Shown here piece after piece: positions 1 through 8,757 of a stretch of DNA of 64,000 nucleotides. A program made the translations under genes and the position numbers. Positions within the stretch are counted from its first letter, which is position 1; every line of letters begins with the position of its first letter. Source of the DNA: an uncultured Candidatus Pelagibacter sp. (lineage in GTDB: Bacteria > Pseudomonadota > Alphaproteobacteria > Pelagibacterales > Pelagibacteraceae); NCBI RefSeq assembly GCF_943788075.1, contig NZ_CALSOW010000005.1:1-64000 (forward strand), in the 5' to 3' direction. A model generated the notes under the pieces. The model made no database searches. It had not been told where the DNA came from and worked only from the letters and a program-made list of their open reading frames with translations.

Positions 1-255
1 GTATTTATGTTCTTATTCAGTTCATCTAAAATTTTAATTCCAGAAAACTCTATTCTTATTAAATGAAGACCAATCATTCCAAAAATTAGAGGAGTAAAGA
101 AACTTAATAAAACCTGGTAAAAAACCTGTGATATTTGTTTCGTAAAAATTATTTAAACAGAAATCAAGTAATCCTAATACAAAAAAAGTTGAACCTAAAA
201 CTAAAAATAAATTTAGATTTTCTTTATTTGGTTTTAAAAAATTTACATTAGTCAT
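1..255 (-). CDS. N-terminal part of a membrane protein next to the aap transporter genes (probably aapM-like permease N-terminus or a small hypothetical); frameshifted near 105-115 and cut by the window edge
   Basis: ORF MTNVNFLKPNKENLNLF... starts at 255. The reading shifts frame near 110 and continues open to the window edge as LLSFFTPLIFGMIGLHLIRIEFSGIKILDELNKNIN. Confidence 0.45.
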
Positions 256-257
256 TA

Positions 258-1406
258 TTATTTTTCCTGGATTGCAATTCTCTTGTTGTACCAATTCATA
301 AACATTGAAATAGCTAAACTAATTGTTAAATAAGTAGCCATCGTAATACCAACAATCTCTATAGCTCTACCTGTTTGCATCATCGCAGTTCCAGCAAATA
401 CTAAAACTAAATCTGGATAAGCGATAGCAGCTGCTAGAGAAGAGTTTTTAGTTAGGTTTAAATATTGGTTTGTTGTTGGTGGGATAATAATTCTTAAAGC
501 TTGAGGCATTATAACTAGCTTTAAAACTTGGTTTGGTGTTAAACCAATTGATGCTGCTGCCTCTTTTTGACCTTTACCAACCCCTTGTATACCTGCTCTA
601 ACATTTTCAGCAATAAAAGTTGCTGTATATAATGTAAGAGCTAAAGTTAATGCTATTAATTCTGGTGGTATTCCAAGCCCCCCTTCAAAAGTAAAAGAAG
701 TTTTGGCTAATTGTTTTAGTTCAGGAAAACTCCATGATAAATCAACACCTCCAACAATAAATGTTAGCGCTGGTATAATTATAAATATACCTAAAGATAT
801 TAAAAATTTAGGATACTGTTTTCCTTCTTCTTCTTGTTTTCTTTTTGCAAATTTATTGAAAAAGAAAATAATTATCATTGCAATAATTAAGTGCTACTAA
901 AAAATACGTCAAAGTTATTCCAAACTGGTGCAACGGTATAAAGTCCTTTAATGGTCATATATGATGATCCAAAAATCAATGGAGCATCTTCTGGCATAGG
1001 TAATGCTCTTAAGTGCAGCAAAATACCAAAAAAATATCTGTAATAATAAAGGTACATTTCTAAAAAACTCTACATAAAAGCTAGCAGTTTTATTTATTAA
1101 ATAGTTAGGTGATAGTCTTGCAACACCAACAATTATACCCAAAATTGTGCATAAAATAATCCCAATAAAAGATACTAATAAAGTATTTAACAATCCTACT
1201 AAATAAGCTCGACCATATGACATGGAGCCATCATAATCGATTAGTGAAAATTGAATATCAAATGAAGCTTCTTTTGATAAAAAACCAAAACCAAACTGAA
1301 TACCACGGGTATCCATGTTCTCTTGTGCATTCATTGTAAAGAAACCAAATATTAAAACTATAAATAATAGAGTTAAAAATTGAGGTAAGATTTTTTTAAA
1401 TTTCAT
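258..1406 (-). CDS. aapQ: Amino-acid ABC transporter permease (AapQ/YhdX family), broken by about two frameshifts (~890 and ~1020)
   Basis: ORFs 948-1406 and 258-878 are consecutive parts of one His/Glu/general L-amino-acid permease (GLLNTLLVSFIGIIL..., EFFRNVPLLLQIFFWYF..., LTLALTLYTATFIAENVRAGIQGVGKGQKEAAASIGL). The missing piece ...PMPEDAPLIFGSSYMTIKGLYTVAPVWNNFDVFF is readable in a third frame. Confidence 0.85.
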
Positions 1407-1423
1407 TTGATTTGATACTATAA

Positions 1424-1453
1424 AAAAAGGGCTAGATAAATCTAGCCCTTTTT
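1424..1453 (-). terminator. Terminator-like hairpin between aapJ and aapQ
   Basis: Perfect 13-bp inverted repeat AAAAAGGGCTAGA-tttaa-type 4-nt loop-TCTAGCCCTTTTT, 21 nt downstream of the aapJ stop, with a T tract on the minus strand. Confidence 0.75.
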
Positions 1454-1473
1454 AATTAATTTATAACTTTAAA

Positions 1474-2514
1474 TTATCTTGATGGTGGAACGTATAAAAT
1501 ACCACCTTTAGTCCATAATTCATTTGGACCTCTGTCTGGTAAGATACCAGTGTCAGCTATATTTCTCTTATAACTTTCACCATAGTTTCCAACTTGTTTG
1601 ATAATTCTTAAGTTCCACTCGTTATCTAAACCGAATGCAGCACCCATTTCACCTTCAGCACCAACTAATCTTTTGATTTGTGGGTTTTCTGAAGTTTTCA
1701 TCATGTCAGCATTAGCAGAAGTAACACCGTACTCCTCAGCTTCGATCATAGTATTTAAAGACCATCTTACGATATCTTCCCATACTGCATCACCTTGTCT
1801 AACAACAGGGCCTAATGGCTCTTTTGAAATAGTTTCAGGTAACACGATGTGATCATCAGGGTTAGTCATTTTAGTTCTTTGTGCAGCAAGACCTGATTTG
1901 TCAGTAGTGTAAGTATCACATCTACCAGCATCATAAGCAGCTACAACTTCATCAGCTTTTTCAAAAGCAACTGGAGTATAAGAAATTCCTTTAGAGTTAA
2001 AGAAGTCTCTCATGTTTAACTCAGTTGTTGTACCAATGTTAGTACAAGCTGAGATTCCATTTTTGAATTGGCTTGTTGAAGTAATTCCAGAGTCTTTTCT
2101 AACCATGAAACCTTGACCATCGTAGAAGTTTACTCCAACGAAAGTAAGTCCAATGTCAGCATCTCTAGAAAGAGTCCAAGTTGTGTTTCTTGATAAGATA
2201 TCAATCTCACCAGAAGTTAAAGCTGTAAATCTTTCTTTAGCACTTAATGGTGTAAACTTAACTTTGTTTGCATCACCTAGTACTGCAGCAGCTACCGCTC
2301 TACATACATCAACGTCAACACCAGTCCAATTTCCTGCAGCGTCTGCATTAGAAAATCCTGGTAAACCTTGAGATACTCCACATCTTACAAAACCCTTCTT
2401 CTGAGTGTTTTTAAGTGTCTTAGATTTTTTAGCAGCGAAAGTTTCTGTTGTAAAAGTAAACAACACAGCAACCATTGCCACTAAAGAAGTTAATTGTTTT
2501 AAGTATTTAAACAT
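1474..2514 (-). CDS. aapJ: General L-amino-acid ABC transporter substrate-binding protein (AapJ/YhdW)
   Basis: 346 aa; signal peptide; GFVRCGVSQGLPGFSNADAAGNWTGVDVDVCRAVAAAVLGD... typical of the AapJ family. Confidence 0.93.
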   Translation of the reverse strand: MFKYLKQLTSLVAMVAVLFTFTTETFAAKKSKTLKNTQKKGFVRCGVSQGLPGFSNADAAGNWTGVDVDVCRAVAAAVLGDANKVKFTPLSAKERFTALTSGEIDILSRNTTWTLSRDADIGLTFVGVNFYDGQGFMVRKDSGITSTSQFKNGISACTNIGTTTELNMRDFFNSKGISYTPVAFEKADEVVAAYDAGRCDTYTTDKSGLAAQRTKMTNPDDHIVLPETISKEPLGPVVRQGDAVWEDIVRWSLNTMIEAEEYGVTSANADMMKTSENPQIKRLVGAEGEMGAAFGLDNEWNLRIIKQVGNYGESYKRNIADTGILPDRGPNELWTKGGILYVPPSR

Positions 2515-2535
2515 TATTCTTCCTTTTAGTTATTT

Positions 2536-2602
2536 TTATTTGTTAACAAATAATTCAAATTAAATTTGAATCAGACCAACTTTCTATCATTATATAAAGT
2601 TG
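2536..2602 (-). promoter_or_regulatory. Candidate aapJ upstream/5'UTR control region: two adjacent palindromes plus a 7-bp inverted repeat enclosing a TATAAT-like -10
   Basis: TTATTTGTTAACAAATAA (2536-2553, perfect 18-bp palindrome), ATTCAAATTAAATTTGAAT (2553-2571, 9-bp arms), CAACTTT-N12-AAAGTTG (2577-2602), minus-strand TATAAT at 2589-2594. Confidence 0.45.
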
Positions 2603-2682
2603 ATCAAAGGAAAATTCTTAATATTAGAACCATTCTAACTATATGTAGTGTAGAAAAAAAATATCAGAATATATATTGATGA

Positions 2683-2759
2683 TGGTGCGCCCTGCACGAC
2701 TCGAACGTGCGACCCTCGGTTTAGAAAACCGATGCTCTATCCAGCTGAGCTAAGGGCGC
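2683..2759 (-). tRNA. tRNA-Arg (anticodon TCT)
   Basis: Minus strand GCGCCCTTAGCTCAGCTGGATAGAGCATCGGTTTTCTAAACCGAGGGTCGCACGTTCGAGTCGTGCAGGGCGCACCA folds as a cloverleaf; loop TTTCTAA; encoded CCA. Confidence 0.96.
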
Positions 2760-2792
2760 AAAAATTAATACATGTACATATATAGTATTTAA

Positions 2793-4199
2793 TTAATATT
2801 TAAAAAGAAATTTTTTAGCTATTAAAAGTAAAGATAAAAGCTCTACTCTTCCAATAATCATAAAAAAAATCATAAAAAATTTAGTTAAAAAATGTAAATC
2901 GTTAAAATTGAATTCACTCATCCCATAAGCTGAGGAATTAACAGTGTTCATTAAAGTTAAAATAGCTAATTTAAATGAGCTTTCAAAGCTAATACCACTC
3001 AAGCTTAATAAAGAAGTTAAAATAAATAACGAAATTATGAAAATCAAAATTGTTAAAAAATATTTATTTATCTCTTTGAAATCGAAATTAATTTTAGAAA
3101 ATATTAACTTATTCATAAAAACATTCTTTGGTTTGCTAAAAGATAGAATTTGATTAAATGAATATTTAGTTAAAGAATATATTTTTAAAAATCTTATACC
3201 AGAACTTGTAGAAAAAAAAGATCCTCCTATTATTACTAAAATTAGATAAATGAAACTTAACCTTGATTGATCAAATTCTAAAGAGATACCAATATTAGAT
3301 ATACTGCTGACTAAAGACAAAAAGATGTAAGTAAAATTATTATCAAAACTAAAAAAAGTAAAAAAAATTGTGACAATAAATAAAAAATACAAAAATAAAT
3401 GAATATCTTCGTAGAAAAAATTAAGATTCTTATCTCTTATTAAAATCAAATTATAAATAAAAAAAATACTAAAAAAAGAAACTAACATTAATAATGAAAA
3501 AATTACTATTTGTGATTGATTAGTAAGAATTAATGAAAGGTCATTAGTTGGTAAAAAACCACCTGATGAAATTATTGTCATTGATAAATTTAAGGAGTTA
3601 AAAGATCTAATGTCGAAAATATTTAATATAAAAAAAATTGATAATGTTATCGCAGAATATAATATAAATATTTTAACTGTTTGTTTTAATATTTCAGAAC
3701 TATTAAATGATAAAAAATTTGTTAGTGATTTTTTTAAACTATCATCATAAATATCTATTAAAAAAATAATTGAAAATAAAAAATATAAACCACCTATCCA
3801 TTGAATAGAGGATCTCCATAAGATTAACCCTTGATCAATATGTTTTATATTGTCAAAAATTGTAAATCCAGTTGAGGTAAAACCTGAAACAGACTCAAAA
3901 ATAGAGTTTAAAAAAGTTAAATTATAAATACTAAAGTAAAAAGGTAATGATAGTATTAACGGGAGTAAAATATAGCCTAAAAAAACAGTTAAAATTTTTT
4001 CAAAAATAGATGGTTTTTTAGTTATCTCTTTTATCTTGTAGAAAAGCAGACCAATGGCTAGTGATGAAAATAAACTAAAATAGTATGTGTTGAGATTCAA
4101 ATATAGATTAAAATAGTAAGAGTAGATGATATTAAAAAATGAAAAGATCGATATTAATATAAAAAAAAAACTAAGATATTTTACTCTGAAAAGAGACAT
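2793..4199 (-). CDS. trkH: TrkH-family potassium uptake protein (divergent pore loops)
   Basis: 468 aa polytopic membrane protein with SGFTSTGF and SSGGF pore motifs; directly downstream of trkA. Confidence 0.85.
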   Translation of the reverse strand: MSLFRVKYLSFFFILISIFSFFNIIYSYYFNLYLNLNTYYFSLFSSLAIGLLFYKIKEITKKPSIFEKILTVFLGYILLPLILSLPFYFSIYNLTFLNSIFESVSGFTSTGFTIFDNIKHIDQGLILWRSSIQWIGGLYFLFSIIFLIDIYDDSLKKSLTNFLSFNSSEILKQTVKIFILYSAITLSIFFILNIFDIRSFNSLNLSMTIISSGGFLPTNDLSLILTNQSQIVIFSLLMLVSFFSIFFIYNLILIRDKNLNFFYEDIHLFLYFLFIVTIFFTFFSFDNNFTYIFLSLVSSISNIGISLEFDQSRLSFIYLILVIIGGSFFSTSSGIRFLKIYSLTKYSFNQILSFSKPKNVFMNKLIFSKINFDFKEINKYFLTILIFIISLFILTSLLSLSGISFESSFKLAILTLMNTVNSSAYGMSEFNFNDLHFLTKFFMIFFMIIGRVELLSLLLIAKKFLFKY

Positions 4200-4205
4200 T
4201 TGAAT

Positions 4206-5597
4206 TTATATAGAGCTTATTCTAAATATGTTTTCTACTACTGAAATGGAGTCTTTTTTTGCTAAAAAAACAACTCTATCATCTTTTTGAAATACAAAGT
4301 TTGATCTAGGTATCACTACTTTATCATCTCGTAAAACTGCGCCTATTCTTATTTCCGATGGTAAATTTGAATTTTTTAATTCTTTATTAATTAATTCTGA
4401 GGTCTCAATAATTTCAGCTTCAATAACCTCATACTCTCCATTTAAAATTGTATAAGCTGTTTCTATTGTTCCTTTGTGAATATGTTTAAGAATACTTGAA
4501 ACTGTGTTCATTCTTGGATCAATCAAATCATCTATTTTTAGAGAGTTCTGTAATAATGAATAATTTGGCTTGTTAATCAAAGCCATTGTTCTTTTATCAT
4601 TAATTTTTTTGTCATCTTTTGCAAACTTTTCAACAAGAACACTTACCATTAAATTATCTTCATCATCATTTGTAAGAGCTAACACCGTTTCTGCTTCTTC
4701 TAAATTTGCCTCAACCAACACCTCTTCATCAAGTGCGTCACCATTAATTACAATAGTGTTATTTAATTCATTTGCTAAAAATTCAGACCGATCTTTATCT
4801 TTTTCGATAATTTTAACTCTTACAGCATCTAAGCTCTCCTCAAGGTTCTTTGCAAGATTAAAGCCGATATTGCCCCCACCAACAATTAGTATTTTTTTTG
4901 ATACTTTTTCAGTATGACCAAATGCTTCTAGTGTTTGGGACATTTGAGAAGAATTTATAATTACATAAATCTTATCATCTTTTTGAATATCATCATTTTT
5001 TTTAGGGATTAAAAATTTATCTCCTCTTATGACACCAATAATATTTGCATCAAGATTAGGATGTTTTTTTGTTAATTCATTCAGTTTAATATTAATTAGA
5101 TTACAATTATCATTAATCAAGATTTCTAATAATCTAATTTTATTGTCAGCAAAAGGGACACTATCTAAAGCTCCAGGTGCTTCTAATTTTCTTTGAATAG
5201 ATTTTGCTATTTCTAACTCAGGTGAAATAATTACATCGATTGGTAAATTTTCTTTATTGTAAACAGTAGTAAATTTTGGATTTAAATAATCTTGAGATCT
5301 AATTCTAGCAATTTTTTTTGGAATATTAAAAATAGAAAAAGCTATTTGACAAATAACCATATTAATTTCATCGTTACGTGTAACAGCTATAATCATATCT
5401 GTTTCTGATGCGTTGGCTTTTTCTAATATTGATGGATAAGTGGCTTTACCGACTATAGCTTTTACATCTAATGATTCATCAATTTTTTGAATATCTTCAC
5501 TAGATTGATCAATAACAGTAATTGAATGACCCTGTTCACTAAGTTGTTTGGCTATAGTAAAACCTACTCTGCCAGCACCACAAATAATTATATTCAT
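4206..5597 (-). CDS. trkA: Trk system potassium transport NAD-binding protein TrkA (two RCK domains)
   Basis: Two GxGxxG nucleotide-binding motifs (IICGAGRVGFTIAKQL; ILIVGGGNIGFNLAKNL). Confidence 0.93.
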   Translation of the reverse strand: MNIIICGAGRVGFTIAKQLSEQGHSITVIDQSSEDIQKIDESLDVKAIVGKATYPSILEKANASETDMIIAVTRNDEINMVICQIAFSIFNIPKKIARIRSQDYLNPKFTTVYNKENLPIDVIISPELEIAKSIQRKLEAPGALDSVPFADNKIRLLEILINDNCNLINIKLNELTKKHPNLDANIIGVIRGDKFLIPKKNDDIQKDDKIYVIINSSQMSQTLEAFGHTEKVSKKILIVGGGNIGFNLAKNLEESLDAVRVKIIEKDKDRSEFLANELNNTIVINGDALDEEVLVEANLEEAETVLALTNDDEDNLMVSVLVEKFAKDDKKINDKRTMALINKPNYSLLQNSLKIDDLIDPRMNTVSSILKHIHKGTIETAYTILNGEYEVIEAEIIETSELINKELKNSNLPSEIRIGAVLRDDKVVIPRSNFVFQKDDRVVFLAKKDSISVVENIFRISSI

Positions 5598-5598
5598 T

Positions 5599-6954
5599 TT
5601 AATTAAATTCTTTTATTCCCAAGATTTTTAGTTTTCTATGTAAAGCTGTTCTTTCCATACCAACAAAATTTGCTGTTTTTGAAATATTGCCATTAAATTT
5701 TTTAAGTTGGATAGTTAAATACTCTTTTTCAAACTTTTCTCTAGCTTCTTTTAATGGTACAGAAAGGCTATTTTCTGCAATCTGATTGTCAAAATTATCA
5801 ATTTTTAATGACTCCTTAATAATATTTGAGATTTTGTCTTTGGTATCAGGTTGCAATATTGCAATTCTTTCAATTAAGTTTCTTAATTCTCTAACATTAC
5901 CTTTCCAATTGTGATTTAAAATATAACTATTGTTCTCATCAATTTCTAACTCTTTAATATTGTAGTTTGCTGATATTTTTTTGGAAAAATATTTAATTAA
6001 TAACGGAATATCTGAAATTCTTTGACTTAAAGGTTCAATATTTATTTCAAACACATTTATTCTATGAAACAGATCTTCTCTAAAGTTTCCTAATTGAATT
6101 TCTTTTTTTAAATCTTTGCTTGATGAACAAATTAATCTTACATCAACACTGACATCATTATTCCCATTAACTCTTTTAAATTTTTGATCAATTAACACTC
6201 GTAAGATTTTTGATTGAATATCAAGTGGTATCTCTGAAATTTGATCAATTAGTAAAGTTCCCTTGTTGGATTTTTCAAGAGCTCCGTATGATATCGATCC
6301 ATTTTCTTTTTCTTCGCCAAATAATTCAAGTTCATATTTATTTGAATCTAATAAAGCACCATTTAAAACAACAAATTGATTCTTATTTCTTATAGAGTTT
6401 TTGTGTATTTTTCTTGCTACCAGTTCTTTTCCAGATCCAGAGGGGCCACATATAAAAACTCTACTTTCTGTTAACGAAATCTTTTTTATTTGATCAACTA
6501 TATTAGTTGTGTTTTTACTGTTGCCAATTAGATCGTAAGAAGAAAATAATTTACTTTCATATTCTCTATTTTGTTTTTTGAGGTTATAGTTTTCAACAGC
6601 ACGACTTACAAAATTTAACAATCTTTCTTGATCAAATGGTTTTTCTATAAATTCAAAAGCACCATGATGCAAAGATTTTATAGCCATTTCAATATTTGCG
6701 TGACCTGAAATTATTATAACGGGAACATCCTTATTCTTAGTTTTAATATGTGATAAAAGTTCAATTCCATCGTTATCTCCTTTATCTAATTTAACATCTA
6801 ATATAGCAACATCAGGAAGTTTTTTGTCTATTTCAGCTAAAGCTTGATTAAAATTGGCAGCAATTCTTGTTTTGTAACCAGCATCTATAATTAATTCATT
6901 AATGATATTTCTTATATCAGCATTATCATCAACTATTAAAATTTCAGCGCTCAT
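5599..6954 (-). CDS. ntrX: Response regulator NtrX (receiver + AAA+ + Fis-type HTH)
   Basis: ILIVDDNADIRNIINELI receiver; Walker A GPSGSGKE; HTH ISKTANFVGMERTALHRKLKILGI; paired with ntrY. Confidence 0.92.
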   Translation of the reverse strand: MSAEILIVDDNADIRNIINELIIDAGYKTRIAANFNQALAEIDKKLPDVAILDVKLDKGDNDGIELLSHIKTKNKDVPVIIISGHANIEMAIKSLHHGAFEFIEKPFDQERLLNFVSRAVENYNLKKQNREYESKLFSSYDLIGNSKNTTNIVDQIKKISLTESRVFICGPSGSGKELVARKIHKNSIRNKNQFVVLNGALLDSNKYELELFGEEKENGSISYGALEKSNKGTLLIDQISEIPLDIQSKILRVLIDQKFKRVNGNNDVSVDVRLICSSSKDLKKEIQLGNFREDLFHRINVFEINIEPLSQRISDIPLLIKYFSKKISANYNIKELEIDENNSYILNHNWKGNVRELRNLIERIAILQPDTKDKISNIIKESLKIDNFDNQIAENSLSVPLKEAREKFEKEYLTIQLKKFNGNISKTANFVGMERTALHRKLKILGIKEFN

Positions 6955-8735
6955 TGTTTTGTAAATATAATCTTTATTATTGCTCCGTCAGTTTTTGATA
7001 TAAATTCAATATTCCCATTGTGATCATTAATTATTTTATTAACTATTGATAGACCTAATCCGGTCCCCTTTTTTTTTGTTGTAAAGTATGGATTTAAAAT
7101 TTCTTTAATATTATTGTTCAAATTTTTGAATCCTATACCAGTATCATTAATGACAAGACTTATATGACTATCAAAATTGTTAAGTTCAATAGTAATATTT
7201 TTGTTAAAATCACTTACTTTTTCAGCTTTTTGCTGGATACTTTCAATTGAATTTTTAATTAAATTAAGAAAAACTCTACTTAATTGTTCTTTATCACCAT
7301 CAAAAAATAATTGCTGATTATTATGCGTAAAATCAATTTTAATGGTCAGGTCTAATTCTTGTAACAATTTAATATTATCATTTATTAATATAATTAGATC
7401 ATTTTTTTGAAAAATTGGTTTTGGCATTCTTGCAAAATCAGAAAATTCATTAACTAATTTTTCTATTTGTTTAATTTGGTTATTAATAATCTTTAAATTT
7501 TCATTAAAATTTTCCTTATTTTTTTTATCTAATTCGTTTGAGTATTTATTTTTTAATCTGTCAATGGTTAATTGAATTGGTGTTAGTGGGTTTTTAATTT
7601 CATGAGCAAGTTTTCTTGCTAGACTACCCCAAGCTTCATGTCGTTCATTTAAAACTAATTTTTCTTGTTGATCTTTCAATCGAACAATCATTTGATTAAA
7701 ATTTTTATTTAATATCTCTAAATCTTTATCAGTTTTAACTTCAGGGACTTTAATGTCCAAATTTCCTTGTCCAATTGAAGTGGAGGCTAAAATCAAATTA
7801 TTAATTGATCTAAAGAATCTAGATGAAAATCTAATAGCTATTGAAATAGATATAAATAATAAAAGTGAAACAATAATAATATAAATTATTGCAAATGAAA
7901 TTTTTATACCTGTGCTTTTTTCTTCAACCGTATAATAAAAATTTATAGCCTCTTCTGTTTCAGTTAAATATTTTGAAATATCTTTATCAAGATATTTAAC
8001 TACATAAATAAATCTATCGTTAAAATTCTGAAGGCGCATAATAGCAGCCGATCTATTTTCTAGAGCATTAATAATTTTTAAAGGACGATCATCATCCAAT
8101 ACAAGATTTAAAGCTTCATCAACTGGAGGTATATATAAATCATCATTCTCTAATGTTGAGAATAATGGTTTTTTTTTTAAATCAATTATATGGATTTCAT
8201 CAACACCTCTTATTAATTTTTGAGTTTGTAAAAACCTTTCATATTCTTTTTCATTATCATTTAAAAATTTTTTACTTTTATTTACATCAAAAGCAATAAG
8301 AACTATTTCTGATTGAATTTTATTTCTAACTTCATCAACATAATCTCTAGCTAATTCATAAGAGTTATTTACAACTGTTGTAACTTTTTTGTCAAAATAT
8401 TTCTCAAGAGCAAATGAAAAAAGAAATAAAGAAAAAATTGATATTAGTAAAGAAGGTATAAAAGTAAATAACGCAAAGTATGTGATGTATTTTTTATTTG
8501 AATTAATCCCATCCGCATCAATATCATTTTTGATAGTTTTTTTAATTTCTAAAAAAATAAAAATAAAAAGAAATGCGAGTAAAACAATATTTAGAACTAA
8601 TAAATACTGTAAATTCTGACTTGAAAGTTCTACGGGGCTTTTATCAATAAAAGTTAAAAAAGTTAAAAAACCTATAGATAATGTGATAATAAATAGGAGA
8701 ATTAAATATATGTTTTTTCTAATAAAATCGTGCAT
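6951..8735 (-). CDS. ntrY: Sensor histidine kinase NtrY
   Basis: N-terminal TM helices, HAMP, H-box RKLAHEIKNPLTPIQLTIDRL, HATPase GTGLGLSIV. Confidence 0.92.
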   Translation of the reverse strand: MHDFIRKNIYLILLFIITLSIGFLTFLTFIDKSPVELSSQNLQYLLVLNIVLLAFLFIFIFLEIKKTIKNDIDADGINSNKKYITYFALFTFIPSLLISIFSLFLFSFALEKYFDKKVTTVVNNSYELARDYVDEVRNKIQSEIVLIAFDVNKSKKFLNDNEKEYERFLQTQKLIRGVDEIHIIDLKKKPLFSTLENDDLYIPPVDEALNLVLDDDRPLKIINALENRSAAIMRLQNFNDRFIYVVKYLDKDISKYLTETEEAINFYYTVEEKSTGIKISFAIIYIIIVSLLLFISISIAIRFSSRFFRSINNLILASTSIGQGNLDIKVPEVKTDKDLEILNKNFNQMIVRLKDQQEKLVLNERHEAWGSLARKLAHEIKNPLTPIQLTIDRLKNKYSNELDKKNKENFNENLKIINNQIKQIEKLVNEFSDFARMPKPIFQKNDLIILINDNIKLLQELDLTIKIDFTHNNQQLFFDGDKEQLSRVFLNLIKNSIESIQQKAEKVSDFNKNITIELNNFDSHISLVINDTGIGFKNLNNNIKEILNPYFTTKKKGTGLGLSIVNKIINDHNGNIEFISKTDGAIIKIIFTKQ

Positions 8736-8757
8736 TCTTAAATAATAATTACCTTAA

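Noticed and set aside
4570-4917. 115-aa plus-strand ORF antisense to trkA (and similar antisense ORFs such as 35165-35623 opposite tsf, 36642-36986 and 37737-38009 opposite dnaE)
   Set aside because: They lie wholly opposite well-supported conserved genes, have low-complexity Ser/Leu/Phe-rich translations mirrored from the sense codons, and show no RBS or family motif.
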